This document shows, in pieces, positions 40,540 through 52,807 of a DNA stretch of 64,000 nt. How positions within the stretch are numbered: position 1 is the first letter of the stretch; each line of letters starts with the position of its first letter. Where the stretch lies: assembly GCF_019649055.1 (NCBI RefSeq), contig NW_026570224.1:1178001-1242000 (forward strand). The letters run 5' to 3'. The notes under the pieces were generated by a model. It made no database searches and had not been told where the DNA came from. It saw only the letters and a list, made by a program, of their open reading frames with translations. The DNA comes from Paramacrobiotus metropolitanus (lineage: Eukaryota > Tardigrada > Eutardigrada > Parachela > Macrobiotidae). Made by a program: the position numbers and the translations under genes.

Positions 40540-41944
40540 AAATCTTTGGCCATTGTTAAAGAGTCGTATTTAATTGGAACCTGAGTTCCTTTTTTATACA
40601 ATTAACGCTCGCAGTTATTGATGGAGCTTGATAAAATTTAAGCGCGTATATATGGCACAAAAATGATTTTATTAACCGATTCATTATGACTTACCTTGCA
40701 GTCTTCAGATAACAGCAAATAAAGAATGTCCTATACATGAATATACTCGTCAAATTGGTACTCGTAATTATTAGTAAACAACTATTTGTCTGTGGACACA
40801 GAAGTGTCTTCAAAACTCGTTATATTTTACTGACTGAATTACCGCTAAGTGGTTTTCATTTAAATTTGAACAAAAAATGTATCAAAAGCGACTATCTTAT
40901 TTTTTGTTCGGGGGCAGGTCAAAAGCTCCTGGAAACTGTCGTTTCAGCAGAGAATCCTATCATTAAATTTTACAGTATGAATACCGGTCATTACACATTC
41001 ATCCAACACCTACTAACGCAAATATAGCCTTATACAAAAAAGGTGGGCAATGGACTGATTAAAGCTACCTATCCGTACTTCCGGTCCAAACAACGAAGAG
41101 ACGGTTGCATGTTCTGCTACTCATTACTCATACTTCCTCGTGTTTTGAATATGGAATAAAATAAAAAAAGGAAAATTCGAAACACGATCAGCCTTTATAC
41201 GAGGTAATTACGGAATTTTTGGTGTCGGTCAGCCGGGCCTCAACTGGCGTACATGGTGCACTTTTTGTTGCCAGAAATAATATTATCAGTAAAGCTATAC
41301 TCCGACACTGGATACACAAGCCGCCTTGAAGTTCAATTAACAAAAAGTAAATAATTGATCTACAGACTTTTCTGCGTACGCAATCGTGGAGAGCAGCTAT
41401 AAAAATAATACTTACTATTGTGATAATTATACGGCCAATTAAAACAAGGAAGCAGCAGCAGACAGGCATTTCACAAAAATTTGAGGGCGGTACTCGACCA
41501 TCAAATTAGAATGCGGTATGTGCTGTTTAGTTTAACATACTGGAGGTCTGCAGGAGTTGTGGCACCGTACATTGGGCTGTAACAGTGCAATACATTCGTA
41601 CGATCTTTTGATTTCCGTAGTGGTACCCGACGTACAGCACGAAGTATTATAGTCGTCATCCCGCAGTGTGGTGTTTTGTAAAAAAATAGCATTCCAAAAT
41701 TTCTGGAGCTTTTTAACGGGATTTTGTGCGCGAATAATCAAAAATCATCTACAGCACTGTACAGCACTTGCAATGGTGTCCTGAAATCCTATGTCTGCTA
41801 TAAGGTCAACGCAAACCGCAGATCTTTAGATTATCAAAACTTCTGAACAACAGCGATGTCTTAGCGTATAATTACACCCTCTTGTGTATTAATATATTGC
41901 ACGGTTAAACTGTTTGCATTTGGAACCATTATATCAGTACCAGT
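40540..41944. other. Intergenic spacer between the two cyclase genes
   Basis: It presumably holds the 3' end of cyclase A and the promoter of cyclase B. Minus-strand frames at 41188-41469 and 41501-41741 have no splice context or recognised motif. Confidence 0.4.
40718..40723 (+). promoter_or_regulatory. Poly(A) signal AATAAA
   Basis: A canonical hexamer 179 bp after the cyclase A stop; a further one lies at 41155-41160. Confidence 0.45.
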
Positions 41945-44900
41945 ATGATTTTGTTCATCCCATTTATTGCTGTTTGTGCTTCTTTGTCCACCATTGCAAT
42001 GGGGAATGGCTTAATCCACGTTGTCAGCATCGTTTTAGGCGGAAATCCTGCTTACGAGTACAAACTGTCAGTGCCGACATATAAACTTGCATTTCAAGCA
42101 GCACACAACATCCTTGGAAACTTCAGTTTTAAAGAAATCAACATTTTCGAACGAGGAATCAGTAAAAGTTGTGACGACGAAGAGAATCTGGCATTCTCCA
42201 AAATCACACAGATCTATCAACTTATATATCAACTAGATGGCCCGATCGTGATGCAGACCACCGGCAAGTAGCGTAGCGTATTGTAGAACTAGAAATACTG
42301 TTAATTAGCGCTTTTCGAAAAATTGCTGCTCTCAATAGCATTCTTGTGGCATCTAGATTCAATCCTACCTATAAGAATTAATTTTTAAAACAAGATGCTG
42401 GAAACTAGCAAAAAGCTGGTATGATCACTGCACTAACAGATCTCCGTTTGCTTATCTTTTTTAACCATTTAACCGAATTATGATCTAACATTCCTAAACA
42501 GTTAAAATATGCTTACAATTAGTTCTGTTTAATTAATTCAACCTTTCTTTAGGATGCACAAATGTGGCACTGCTGTTAGGCAATTTTGCGAGAGAGTTGA
42601 ATATACCAATGCTGATAAGGTAAAGTGAAAGTTTCTTCGTCGACAGTAGTTAATGTTTCTGGCACCTTATACCCATAAAATTGAGGTAATCTATCGTTGC
42701 ATAATATTGACACCAGGCCATCAGGTGACGGTAGTCGTGCTCCAATGATGTGCAGTTTACTTATCGTTAATATAACGAACAATTGCAACACTGCTTTGTA
42801 TACTTGTACGGAATTAGCACGTCTCGCTTTCGCTGTAGTACAAGGTTTGATTTGCATCATAAAATTTACTTCGCACACGCACCGAAATCGCTGTCTCACA
42901 TCCGACAGCTATAACATGATGTTCTGTAAACGACGCTAATTTCTATAATATCAAGTTATTATCAACACAACTAATTAGTCCTGTATTTTGATAGCACAGC
43001 AGGTGATCCAGCTTTTCTGGATAAAAAACGTTTCCCCAACACACTGAATTTTGGTCCAGCTGATCATCGATCGCTGGCGGACGGAGCCAAACAGTTTTTC
43101 CGCACATATCAGTGGTCAACTATAATGCTCCTGTGTGGGACGCAGTACACTAGTGCTAAACCTTTTGACGTGTCCACATGTTCAACATTATACAACGTGT
43201 TGACCACAGGAAACGAAGTAGAACGCTTTGTTGTGTATCGCGCTTCGTTTAATCCCGAAATCCAAACCGATTACACATACCATTTATCGCAGTCCAAATC
43301 TCGAGCAAGAAGTACGGTTTTTCTAAACGCTTGCGTTACTTAATATTTCCAGCTATACGAGAAATATGATAGCTAAAATTTTGTGCGGCGGGTGTTACAC
43401 ATAATAATATTTTCGAATATATGTGGCCTGTCTGTCTACACAATTTCATTAGATGTATATCATGTATTAATGATCATGATTATATATGTAGATCGATTTA
43501 TATAAAATCGGATACTCGTACATCTGGCGCAACGAGTTTTCATGTCTTTCAGTCATTGTTCTGTGTCTGGATGCTGCATTCGTACGGCAAGCGATGGTAA
43601 TTCGTGTTATTGCTTATAATTATTAGATCGCCCTACGCAATTAAATGAAGAGCCATTAATTTACGGATATTTGCAAACTAATTCTGCTCTACAACTTACG
43701 AAGTCAGCATATGACCAGCTTCAGTCATATAATTAAAATAAATTGTCGCTGCGAGCGAATAATAAGGATGACCTTCTCATTTTCTTTGATTCACTTTATT
43801 TACTTTATTTTTTCTAAGAAAGTCCCTAACACCTATTTTGCTACTAAGGCGCGGCAATAACTATTTATAAACCAGACAGTATAAGATTTCGAAACTTGTC
43901 AAATTACGAGTGTGTGCAGGTAGAAAATTGAAACTGCTTGCAGAATTTTTGCTACCCAAGCAAAAAAGCCTTTGAAACAATTTACATGTTCTAGATGGAA
44001 GCAGCATCCCTAAACATGACAAATGGGGACTACGTGAGTTGATCCAGATTAAGTGATTAATTAAGACTGCATTATGCGGTTCTGTACCCAACTGCATATG
44101 CTGCATTTAACATAAATGTTCTAATAGGTTTTTCTGTCGCCTCAAAGCAACGTTTATAAAAACCAACTGGACCGAATCTGGAATAAGAACGATTCTAATA
44201 ACATGGTAGGGAAGCAAATTTACGTGAACACCAGATTAAATTGAGATTCGTGTAACTTGCAGATGCTAATTCAAGCTTTTAAGACAATGATTGTGTATGC
44301 AAATAAAGGACCAAATTGGGATGTCATTTCCGATTTGGTACAAGGAATACAAGCGAGTTCAGTCACCGATAGCACCAGAAGCAGTAACCAAACTGGGATC
44401 CCTTCAGTGACGGTAGGGTATCAGGAACGAAAAGGGGTTTGCAGCTACGTTTTAAGTGAAACAGAATTCTTTTGTCTATAAGCAATATAAGCTAAAAACC
44501 AAGACATATAATGTCATATACTGCATATTGTGCACTGTTGCACGTGCAGCATGTTCTGATAAGAGTAAATAAGTATACGAAAACTAGTTTCTTTTCCAGC
44601 GGAAGATTCGCTCATACGCTTGCCATTACATTGATTACATTGATTTTGCAGGTGAATAGTTTGAACGTCGCTGCCTATGAGGCTTTTATGGTGATAACAT
44701 CCATGTTGCAAGAAAACAGTACTCTAACCCAACATTATCTTTCGGTCCGGGAAAGGTCGCCAGAGCTAACACTGCAATTCGTCCAGCAATTCTGGAGTCG
44801 GCATTTCTATCTAGACTCTGGAATCGTGCATTTGAATGCCTATGGTTATAGGCGAACGGACACAGTATTTCTACGTTTCAATGCCATTTCAAAACGTTTC

Positions 44901-46545
44901 GAGGTGAAATCATGGTTTTGCAAAAACATGTTAAATGGGTCACTCGTAGTAGTACTCTGTATTAGGTCCGCCGTAGGCATATGTGTTATTTACAATATTT
45001 ATGAACGTTAAACTAACAAAGTTATTATTCCGTTCAGAAAGAGTACGCCAAAATGTTTTCTTGTAATAATATATATTACTTTGTTTTAATGAATTATGTT
45101 CCTTGTATTAACAATATCATCGGAACGAAAATACAATCGGTTAACATCATGAAGTAGATTGCTTTTGTAGGAAGGATGGTTTTTTAATGTGTCCCAATTC
45201 ACATTGGCGGCTATACCGAACATTTCCCAAGCGTGGCCAAATAGTAGCGGTCCACCACCTAATCGTCCAAAATGTGGATACGGCGACGACGAGTGCTATG
45301 ACGATTCCGGTATGATCTTAAATCGTTATTATTATGTTAATTTTAATATGAAACAGTTTTCAAGGACAAAGAACAATTCTTATTGGAAGCTTTTTTGCTG
45401 TTGCTGGAATCGTGCTAACGGTTACAGTGATTATCTTTGCCATCAGGTATGATTGCATTAGAAATGTTGTTACATTGCAAACTTGTCCATGAGAATAAAA
45501 TGGTATATTGCGCCTTTACATTTCACCAAAAAAGAATTTGTATAGGTTTTTGTTACCTTTAATTTATTTAGATGGTCAAATTTTCTCGCCATGCAGAATA
45601 ACGCCTGGTGGCTCTTAAATCCTGCTGCACTTTTTCCACTTCAAGCCCAGAGTCACGTTTCTAACAGAACATCAACAAAGGTCACGGATGCGCAGAGCAT
45701 TGTAATACCGTGGATAAAGAAATACTCCAACTCCAGATTTCATAAAGTGCGATTGTACGAGAATTCATTGGTTTTCCTTGAACTATTGGTGCACAAGTCA
45801 ACTTCTAAACCACACATTCCAAATAGTCGGAAAAGCATCGCCCTAATGAATAATGTACGCCACGACATTTTCAGGGATACTCACTGGCTCCACAATAGCG
45901 TCCATTTTAACTTTTTCTGTATTAAATCAGATAAAAGGTTTATTGCACGTAAATATTGGCACCTTTATCGGAACTACAATATGGGATAATGCTGTGGCAG
46001 TGGTGTGGGCGTGTGAGTCAAGAGGTCCGCTACGGTTGCTTCTGGACGCCGAAGACATACATTTTGACATGCCCATGAAATTGTCTTTGTGTTGGGACGT
46101 ACTTGGGGTAAGGAGGAACTATTATTGTGCATGCACTTTTGCCCCGATACTTGAATTTGTTTATTCGTCGGATCACCTTTATTATTGTTCCTGGTTTGTA
46201 AGTTTATCACAGATAGGTACCCTTCTGAAAACAGCTATAAGGAAAATTAAAAATTAATACAGATACTGTTGCAAATTCGAATAAACCTGGTGCGGATGAA
46301 AAAAAGATAAGGAATTAAACGATTACGATACGAAAACGGTCGTATTCGGATGCTACTAAGGATGCGTTATCTGTTCGATTGTGCAGGGTATAGCATATTT
46401 ACATCGTTCCAATGTCCCATTCCATGGAAATTTATCCAGCTTTACCTGTTGGGTTGATCGAAGATTAACCGTTAAACTTCTTTCAATTGGCACAAGACGC
46501 TTAATGGCTGACAAAGTTATAAGTAAAAGTACCACTAACAGGTAG
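41945..46545 (+). CDS. Receptor guanylate cyclase paralog B, truncated before the cyclase domain
   Basis: Thirteen exons: 41945-42263, 42553-42619, 42995-43311, 43553-43596, 43995-44033, 44128-44205, 44263-44412, 44652-44903, 45171-45309, 45365-45446, 45572-45854, 45931-46107 and 46387-46545. Exons 2-6 have exactly the same lengths as in cyclase A, proving common descent by tandem duplication. Intron 1 uses a GC donor (GCAAGT at 42264). The product has a signal peptide, an ANF-type ligand-binding domain (FGPADH, LNMTNGDY), a transmembrane segment (IVLTVTVIIFAI) and the first part of the kinase-homology domain (NIGTFIG, IAYLHRSN, HGNLSSF). It stops at TAG 46543-46545 after about 701 aa, before the WAPE motif, coiled coil and cyclase domain. 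The TAG overlaps a GTAGAC that could be a donor, but its phase does not fit the next recognisable exon. It could act as a cyclase-less receptor or be a decaying gene. Confidence 0.75.
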
Positions 46546-46773
46546 ACTGGTGTTATGTATTCGTCCGAAGTTATGCCTGACTTTGTCTTCGCCGGAATAA
46601 ATACAATTCCCATTGCACTGCCCTGAGTGCCTGTACGACGCACTTTAATCACTCTTAGAAAATCTGTGCAGCCCTGACTCCAGCATTGTGTATCTCGGCC
46701 TTTTGCACGTTTTCATAATCATGATAAACCGCGAAATGTTTTGCGGGAATAAGTAACTGATGATTTCCCATAG

Positions 46774-47549
46774 GACCTTGCGCGGCGGGTATTGTTGGAC
46801 ATCGTCTTCCTCGATATTGTGTGTAAGCCCAAAACTGTTACTTATTGCGACAAAGTATCGTTGGGATAAATAAAATGCTTAAATGAATTTTTTATTTCAT
46901 TCTATTTCATTTTTTAAAGTAGAAGGAAATTCCTTTTCGCTTAATACTCGTAGTCTCGTACTTTGGTTTTCTTACGGCAGTCTTGTTGCATTTAATGGCA
47001 ACATATACAGATAATTGACAAGATTTTCAAATCGATCACCCTTCAACCATAAAATCGATCGTGACCTGTTGGCAGCACTGTTGTTGAACAAAGTAACTAA
47101 CGGCTTTATCGCCCGTCGCAGTTATACCTTTGTTTTATAGAGCAATTGAAAAGTGTTTTTTTGCAGATTTGGGGACACAGTCAATACAGCCAGTCGAATG
47201 CAGGCGTATGGAGAAGGTACGCACTATGCACCTACAGTGCATGGTATAATTAAAATGCATTACTAAATTCTTCGCTCATGGCACACGTGTTGATAATAAG
47301 TGCTTGTCACCCATTATTCTAGGCGGAAAGATTCACATTTCGGAACAAACAAAAAATTTGTTGGCTAAATATCCTGATTTTTTAATTCAAGAAAGGGGAT
47401 TTCTAGAAATTAGGGTGAGTTATAAGGTTCATCTACGACATTACTGTAGCATAATTATACGAAGCTTTCCAAGTCTTTTTAATGCAGTTTTTGGCTTTCT
47501 ATTGCAGGGAAAGGGAAAAATCGTGACCTTTTGGTTGTCAGATGTCTAA
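46774..47549 (+). pseudogene. Orphan 3' cyclase exons of paralog B
   Basis: Four exons remain with intact splice sites and phases: 46774-46822 (GPCAAGIVGHRLPRYC), 47167-47216 (FGDTVNTASRMQ), 47323-47414 (KIHISEQTKNLL) and 47508-47549 (GKGKIVTFW, then TAA). They match the last four exons of cyclase A in order; the first two match in length. The exons for the WAPE part of the kinase-homology domain, the coiled coil and the first half of the cyclase domain (metal-binding Asp residues and substrate Glu) are missing between 46546 and 46773, where only stop-ridden sequence is seen. Confidence 0.75.
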
Positions 47550-47650
47550 TATATGCTTGTGTAGGATTCTTCACGCACAGATCTATTTTGCAATCCTTTA
47601 TTACAGTTTGGGCTTGCGTATATAAGATTACCCTCAAAGGTGAACATAAA

Positions 47651-47656
47651 AATAAA
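47651..47656 (+). promoter_or_regulatory. Poly(A) signal AATAAA
   Basis: A canonical hexamer 102 bp after the last orphan cyclase exon, with a second at about 47667. Retention of a 3' end signal is compatible with transcription through the orphan exons. Confidence 0.45.
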
Positions 47657-47915
47657 AGGCGGAATCAATAAAAAATCTAGCCTAAAAAAGTAAAAAAAAT
47701 CAGCAGATTAATAGACAAGAACAGGGGATCGACATTCGACACCACATATTTATGTAAATACATCAATACAATCCTATATTTTTCAGTAATTGAGATTAGG
47801 CACACCATACCGGGCAGTGTAATTAGGCATTTCGGACCAAAATAATACAAAAACGTCAATAAAGAGATGTAAGCCGAATAGCCGATCCTTAAGCTTTTTC
47901 ATATCTATGCCACAC

Positions 47916-50900
47916 TTATTCCCCAGTGTTCATAGACATCATCGCGTTCTTCACTTCTTCCATACGTACCAACATTTCGGTGTTTAGGAGACCATGACGT
48001 CTTACTTCACTTTCTAATGTTTCTTGACGTTGTTTCGACTGCTGCAGTTTTTCTTTCAGATCACGGACACGGAGCTCATTGATATTTTGAAGATTATTGA
48101 ACTGCACAACAGAGTATAGGTCACCAGAGATGCATTAACATTTTGGTTTATGATACGTACGTTACTGACATACTGCTGCTTGACGCATTAGAACAATTTT
48201 GCAAGCTTTTGATTCATTTTTCATCTGAATTGTTCAAAATTATATTAGAAATGATGATATATGCATTATGCATCTTTTTAAACATATTAGAAATGCTTTA
48301 GATAGCTGTTTTTGTTTCAAGTAGTATTGTTTGTTACGTTTGTATGTTTGGTATACCTCAGCCTGCCAGTGTGCTACTTGTTGACGAAGCAGCTTGTTAA
48401 CTTGCTGCATATCCAACAAACTCTGTTTTTGCGACTCTTCCATTGCGATTTCCCGCGCAATACGCTCAGCTTCCGCTAATTTCGTTTTTTCCCGCAAGGT
48501 GAAAACCTGTCAATGTAACCCTGAAAACCTTTCTCATGACAGGGCTAAGCGTGAGAACGGTGTACCTCTGACTGAATTTCCCGATTCATAACTTGCAAAG
48601 ATTTGTCTTTGACCCCCAATTCCATTTCCAGTCGGTGAATTTCTTCGGCCATCTGTACACGCTCATTATTGAGCGCTTCACAGCGCTCGACGGTCTGTTT
48701 CAGGCGATCATTCTGATCTTTCATGCTCTTCTCAAATTTGATTTCCCGCTGGTTCATTTCCTCGATTTTCTGCTTTAAAGAGGTTTGTATACTTTCCACT
48801 AGTAGAGCTAATCGATCCCGTTCTTGCTCGACGAGATGCAGACGTCGGTAAAGCTCTTCCGGCGTTGTCGTCTGCCGGTTAGCCGTCAGGACGTCGTTCT
48901 CCATTCGGTTGACATGTTGTTGGAGAGCTTTTATCTCCCGAAGTCCCCGGTTCACTTCAATATCTTTATCCATCACTTTACTCTCCAGTTGGCGGACATC
49001 CTCTTTCAGCTGACTAACGATGTCTTCGCTGGATTGTTTGATTTGCTGAATCTACAATGCACATTTGATGGAATGCTCACAAAATACAGCAATTTAAATA
49101 AGTAAGCAGCTCGATAATTTTGTACATTTAATTTGTAGAGTGCATATTCTGCAGAATTCGGTTTGCATATCGATGCTAGTGGCATTGTGGCAGTTGAGTG
49201 CATGCAGGTCGACATTGAATTATTTCAGTGTTGTACGCACTTTTGCATCGCGGAATGCAGAGAACTGAATTCGTAAACACTTCTACTTTGTAGTCTTGTA
49301 TTCGTTTCGTTTTTTCGGTTTTTGTTTGCTAGTTTTAGAGCCTTAGCATAGGGATATTCAAAATCTAATTTCGAATTGTGTGGATTACGTTCAATAAAAT
49401 TGCGAACGCTTAGAAAAACGGTATGAACCATAAATTGTGTAGACAGCATAAATTGTACGGAAAATTATTTACAGATATATTGCAGTTCCTGTAATATGTA
49501 AGTGCACTAGATTAGGAAGTGGCCTACCAGCAGTATACGTATGAGTGTGTCATACATACATCGCGTTTGGATTTTTCTGTCAAATCGTTGTATGTTTTGG
49601 CTTCTTGTTCGCGAAGTTCGGCCATTTCCGCCGCTTGTTCCCGCAGCCGTTGAGCCAGTTGATCGCGCGCCCGAATTGCTTTTTCACCGAATTCTACGGC
49701 TTCCTCCAGTTTATTAATGTTTTCTGCATTATTGCGACCTAACTCTTCGCTAAAAAATAAACATCCATGAAGTATGTTTTGCCTTTTTCGAAATACTGTA
49801 TGTTTAGTCAGCGTTTCCGGTCCACCTTACCATTTTTGCGCCAGAATTAAGTTTCGTTCTACGGCGGCTTGACTGTCATTCATCCGCACATTTCGCTCTT
49901 GTTTAAACATCGTAATTGTGGATTCTGATGTAGCCAGCGCCTGTTGTAAGCTAAAACATCTAATAAAATAGCACATTTTTATTTACGTGTTTTCAACTGG
50001 AAAGAGGAATGTTCAACCCATGCATTACTGGCACTGCTTGTTCAAGCCGAATATCAAATGCAAGGTTACACTTGGGCTGGCAAAGAGCATATACTTGTAC
50101 ATGTATACTATATATTTAAATTTATATAATGCCATGATTGTACTTTTAAGTGACTTTGAGTTGTCTGTACGTGTTCGTACGAATTAAAAGTACCACAACG
50201 ATGGCCTGCAAAAATAGGTAGATCCCGTTTGCATTGAAAATAAAGGTACACATAAGTAATTATAGAAATTGAATTTTTAGGTAAATTATGTATTAGAACT
50301 ATCTATACGATGTACCGGCGTACCATTCTAAGAGTTTTCCTTGTTTTTTAAGTCCTGATATTAGCAAAATTCTTTTCGAATTTCAGGAACTTGCTGTTAA
50401 ACTGTGTGTACCCATTTTAATAATTCATAATTTAAGCAGTTTTCGAAAAGAAATTGACTGCTGGGCATCACGGAGCTGCAGTAATCGTTACTCACTCGTC
50501 CGTCAGACGTTTAATGGTGGATTCCGATTCATTCAAATTATTTTCCTGCAATTTCGATCTGGTTCGCAACAACTCCAGCTCTTTCTGAGCAGCCACCAGT
50601 TCCAGGCGAATCTTTCCCTTTTCGTTTCTTTCCATTTTGTACATCTGTCGCAGCTCAGCCGCATCGTTATTCAGCGCATTAATGGTCATTTTGGATTTTT
50701 TATAGATTTCAATGGCCTTCTGCTGCAGCAGTTCCAATTCCGGATGTTCCGATTCCAGGCGCAGCTGTGTTTCCAAGTCAAATATGCGACTAACGGCATC
50801 CCGCAGAAGCTCTTGATAACCGTCTCGCTCGCGGGCTAATTCATCGATACGCAGATTCATTCGCGATTCCGCAATTCTATCCCCGCGGTCATTAACCGCA

Positions 50901-51678
50901 GCCGTTCCATTGGAGCTGCTGGCTGGCGGAAGTGAAGTTGGATGACGGCGATGCTGCACTTCACTGCCATAAGAAGCCGGCATCCCCTGATGGGCAAAAA
51001 ACAGTAACGGTAAGTCCGAGCATTGCTCAGAACTCTAATAACTGGTAAAGCACCTCCTGGGCTACGGTAGGCAACAATTACGAGTACCCTTACTGCTAGA
51101 AATATACTATATTCTTAACCATGAAATCCTGCATAGCTGTGAATTTACTCGTACTGTTAGTATTGTACTTACCGCCCTGACGTACAGTATGCTCGTACAA
51201 CATAATTACGATTTACGAGTAAAAGTACTTACTTATTCACAGCAACAATTACGAATTCTATCCCTGCTCTATTTTATTTAGCATTGGCGAAAATTATGAA
51301 TCCAGATTCGGTCATAATTAATGGTATTTTCAATTTTCTGAATAACCCTACACACCTTGAAAGTAATTACATATGTGTTAGATAGATATCTAATCTCCAT
51401 ACTGTACTCACGTAAGTCACGTTCTACATTACAACATAACTTTCTTAGAAAGCTGAAGACAATGATAAATAGTTTTGCATTCACTATTTGTCTCATCCTA
51501 CAGTGTTCTTACATTTCGGGAGACAAGTATCTGCGCAAATTACGCACGATTTTCTTTTATATTTAATAGTGAATTATAATTATTAGTTAAGTAATTTAAT
51601 TCTCACCTTCTCGGTATTTCCGTCATGCTTGGAACCTCCGTTCAGGACACTTGTGGAAGCAAATTCAGCAACCGACAT
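47916..51678 (-). CDS. Long coiled-coil protein, possibly SCLT1-like
   Basis: Seven exons in phase: 51678-51607, 50986-50496, 49950-49831, 49749-49560, 49051-48566, 48506-48357 and 48101-47916, giving 564 aa. After a Ser/Pro-rich N-terminus nearly the whole protein is heptad-patterned and rich in Glu, Lys, Gln and Arg, with no membrane segment. The C-terminal stretch (LLRQQVAHWQAE, then VRDLKEKLQQSK, then LNTEMLVRMEE) resembles the end of sodium channel and clathrin linker 1, a distal-appendage protein of centrioles. Coiled coils mimic each other, so I leave the symbol empty. The introns at 50987-51606, 49951-50495 and 49052-49559 contain nothing recognisable. Exon 1 (MSVAEFAST) was added because its donor, phase and the CATCAG acceptor agree. 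Confidence 0.7.
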
Positions 51679-52807
51679 TCCATTAACAAACAAATAAATA
51701 GGCCTGTTGCAGCGGTACAACCTCTGTATCTGAATGCTCTACGCTATAATTATTTCAGATGGGTGTCGCTAGGAATAACGAACGCTTGCAAAAGCCGTAT
51801 CTGCATCGATTCACCCGGCCGAAATAAAAAATTACACGCTGCGGCTGATGGTGACAAAAACAATCACTTGTAGTGTGCTCTTGCGGTTCAGAGGTTTATG
51901 AAAGAATTGCAGTGCAAATATTAGATCGTTGACAGAAGTCTGGACGTTTTCAGCAAATACTGCAGGAACAATTGCTACCCTGATACCCTTTACAGCAGCA
52001 GCCGGAGCGGTTTCATTCGGTTCTCACGCCCCAGCCTTGACATTGACATGCACGAGATAAGATTGGTAGAGCGTAGTATATGGCACAGCAGGCAACATGC
52101 AGAAAAAACCATTAGTTCTAAATTGAAATCCAGCGTAAAATGTGGCTACAGGAGCATACGGCCGTGGAAAATTGTGGATCAGAATTCAAAGAGCACCAGA
52201 CATGACGTGACGTGCTGGAAGCAGTATCAGTCGCATTGCAGTTGGGCGCCGTATTGGGCAGACACTCTACACGTGGAGTTGAGCGCTCTACTCAAAGAGA
52301 CACCACTTGAGCGCAGCCGGGAAACAGGGATCAGCCGCTGTAACGTGCCAGCTCAGTTTCTGGATCGATCACATACGTCGTTGCGCCAGGGGTGAGTACG
52401 ATAAATGAGTCCCATGGCCATTAGGCTACGGTACAGAAACAGGAAATTTATTGCTCATTGCATGCAACACGGTGCGGCTGTTGCGTAACCACATCATTAA
52501 GATCGCTTTTTGATACCGTTTAAGATGCTATATGAAGCCGATACGGTAGTTCTTTTATGCAAAATGCAACGCGAATATGTTGAGATATTTTCACGTTTTA
52601 GTAAAATTGTTAGTTTTGCAGAAGCTAAACTATCGCATTCACGAGTTGCGGAAATATTCATGCCTTTGGTTTCTCAAAATTATTCAGAAGAATCGAAGAA
52701 GCCGATCAACGATTTCTGGAAAAGTTGGAACAAATTTAAAGCGCTTTACACTGTTCATTCAGTACGCAGCGCAAAATCTGTAACTTGTCTTGAAAATAAT
52801 AAAATAC
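51679..52807. other. Intergenic region between the coiled-coil gene and TBCE
   Basis: Plus-strand frames at 52048-52395 (115 codons) and 52510-53010 were examined. The second runs into antisense of the TBCE last exon. Neither has recognisable motifs, and I do not call them genes. Confidence 0.35.
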
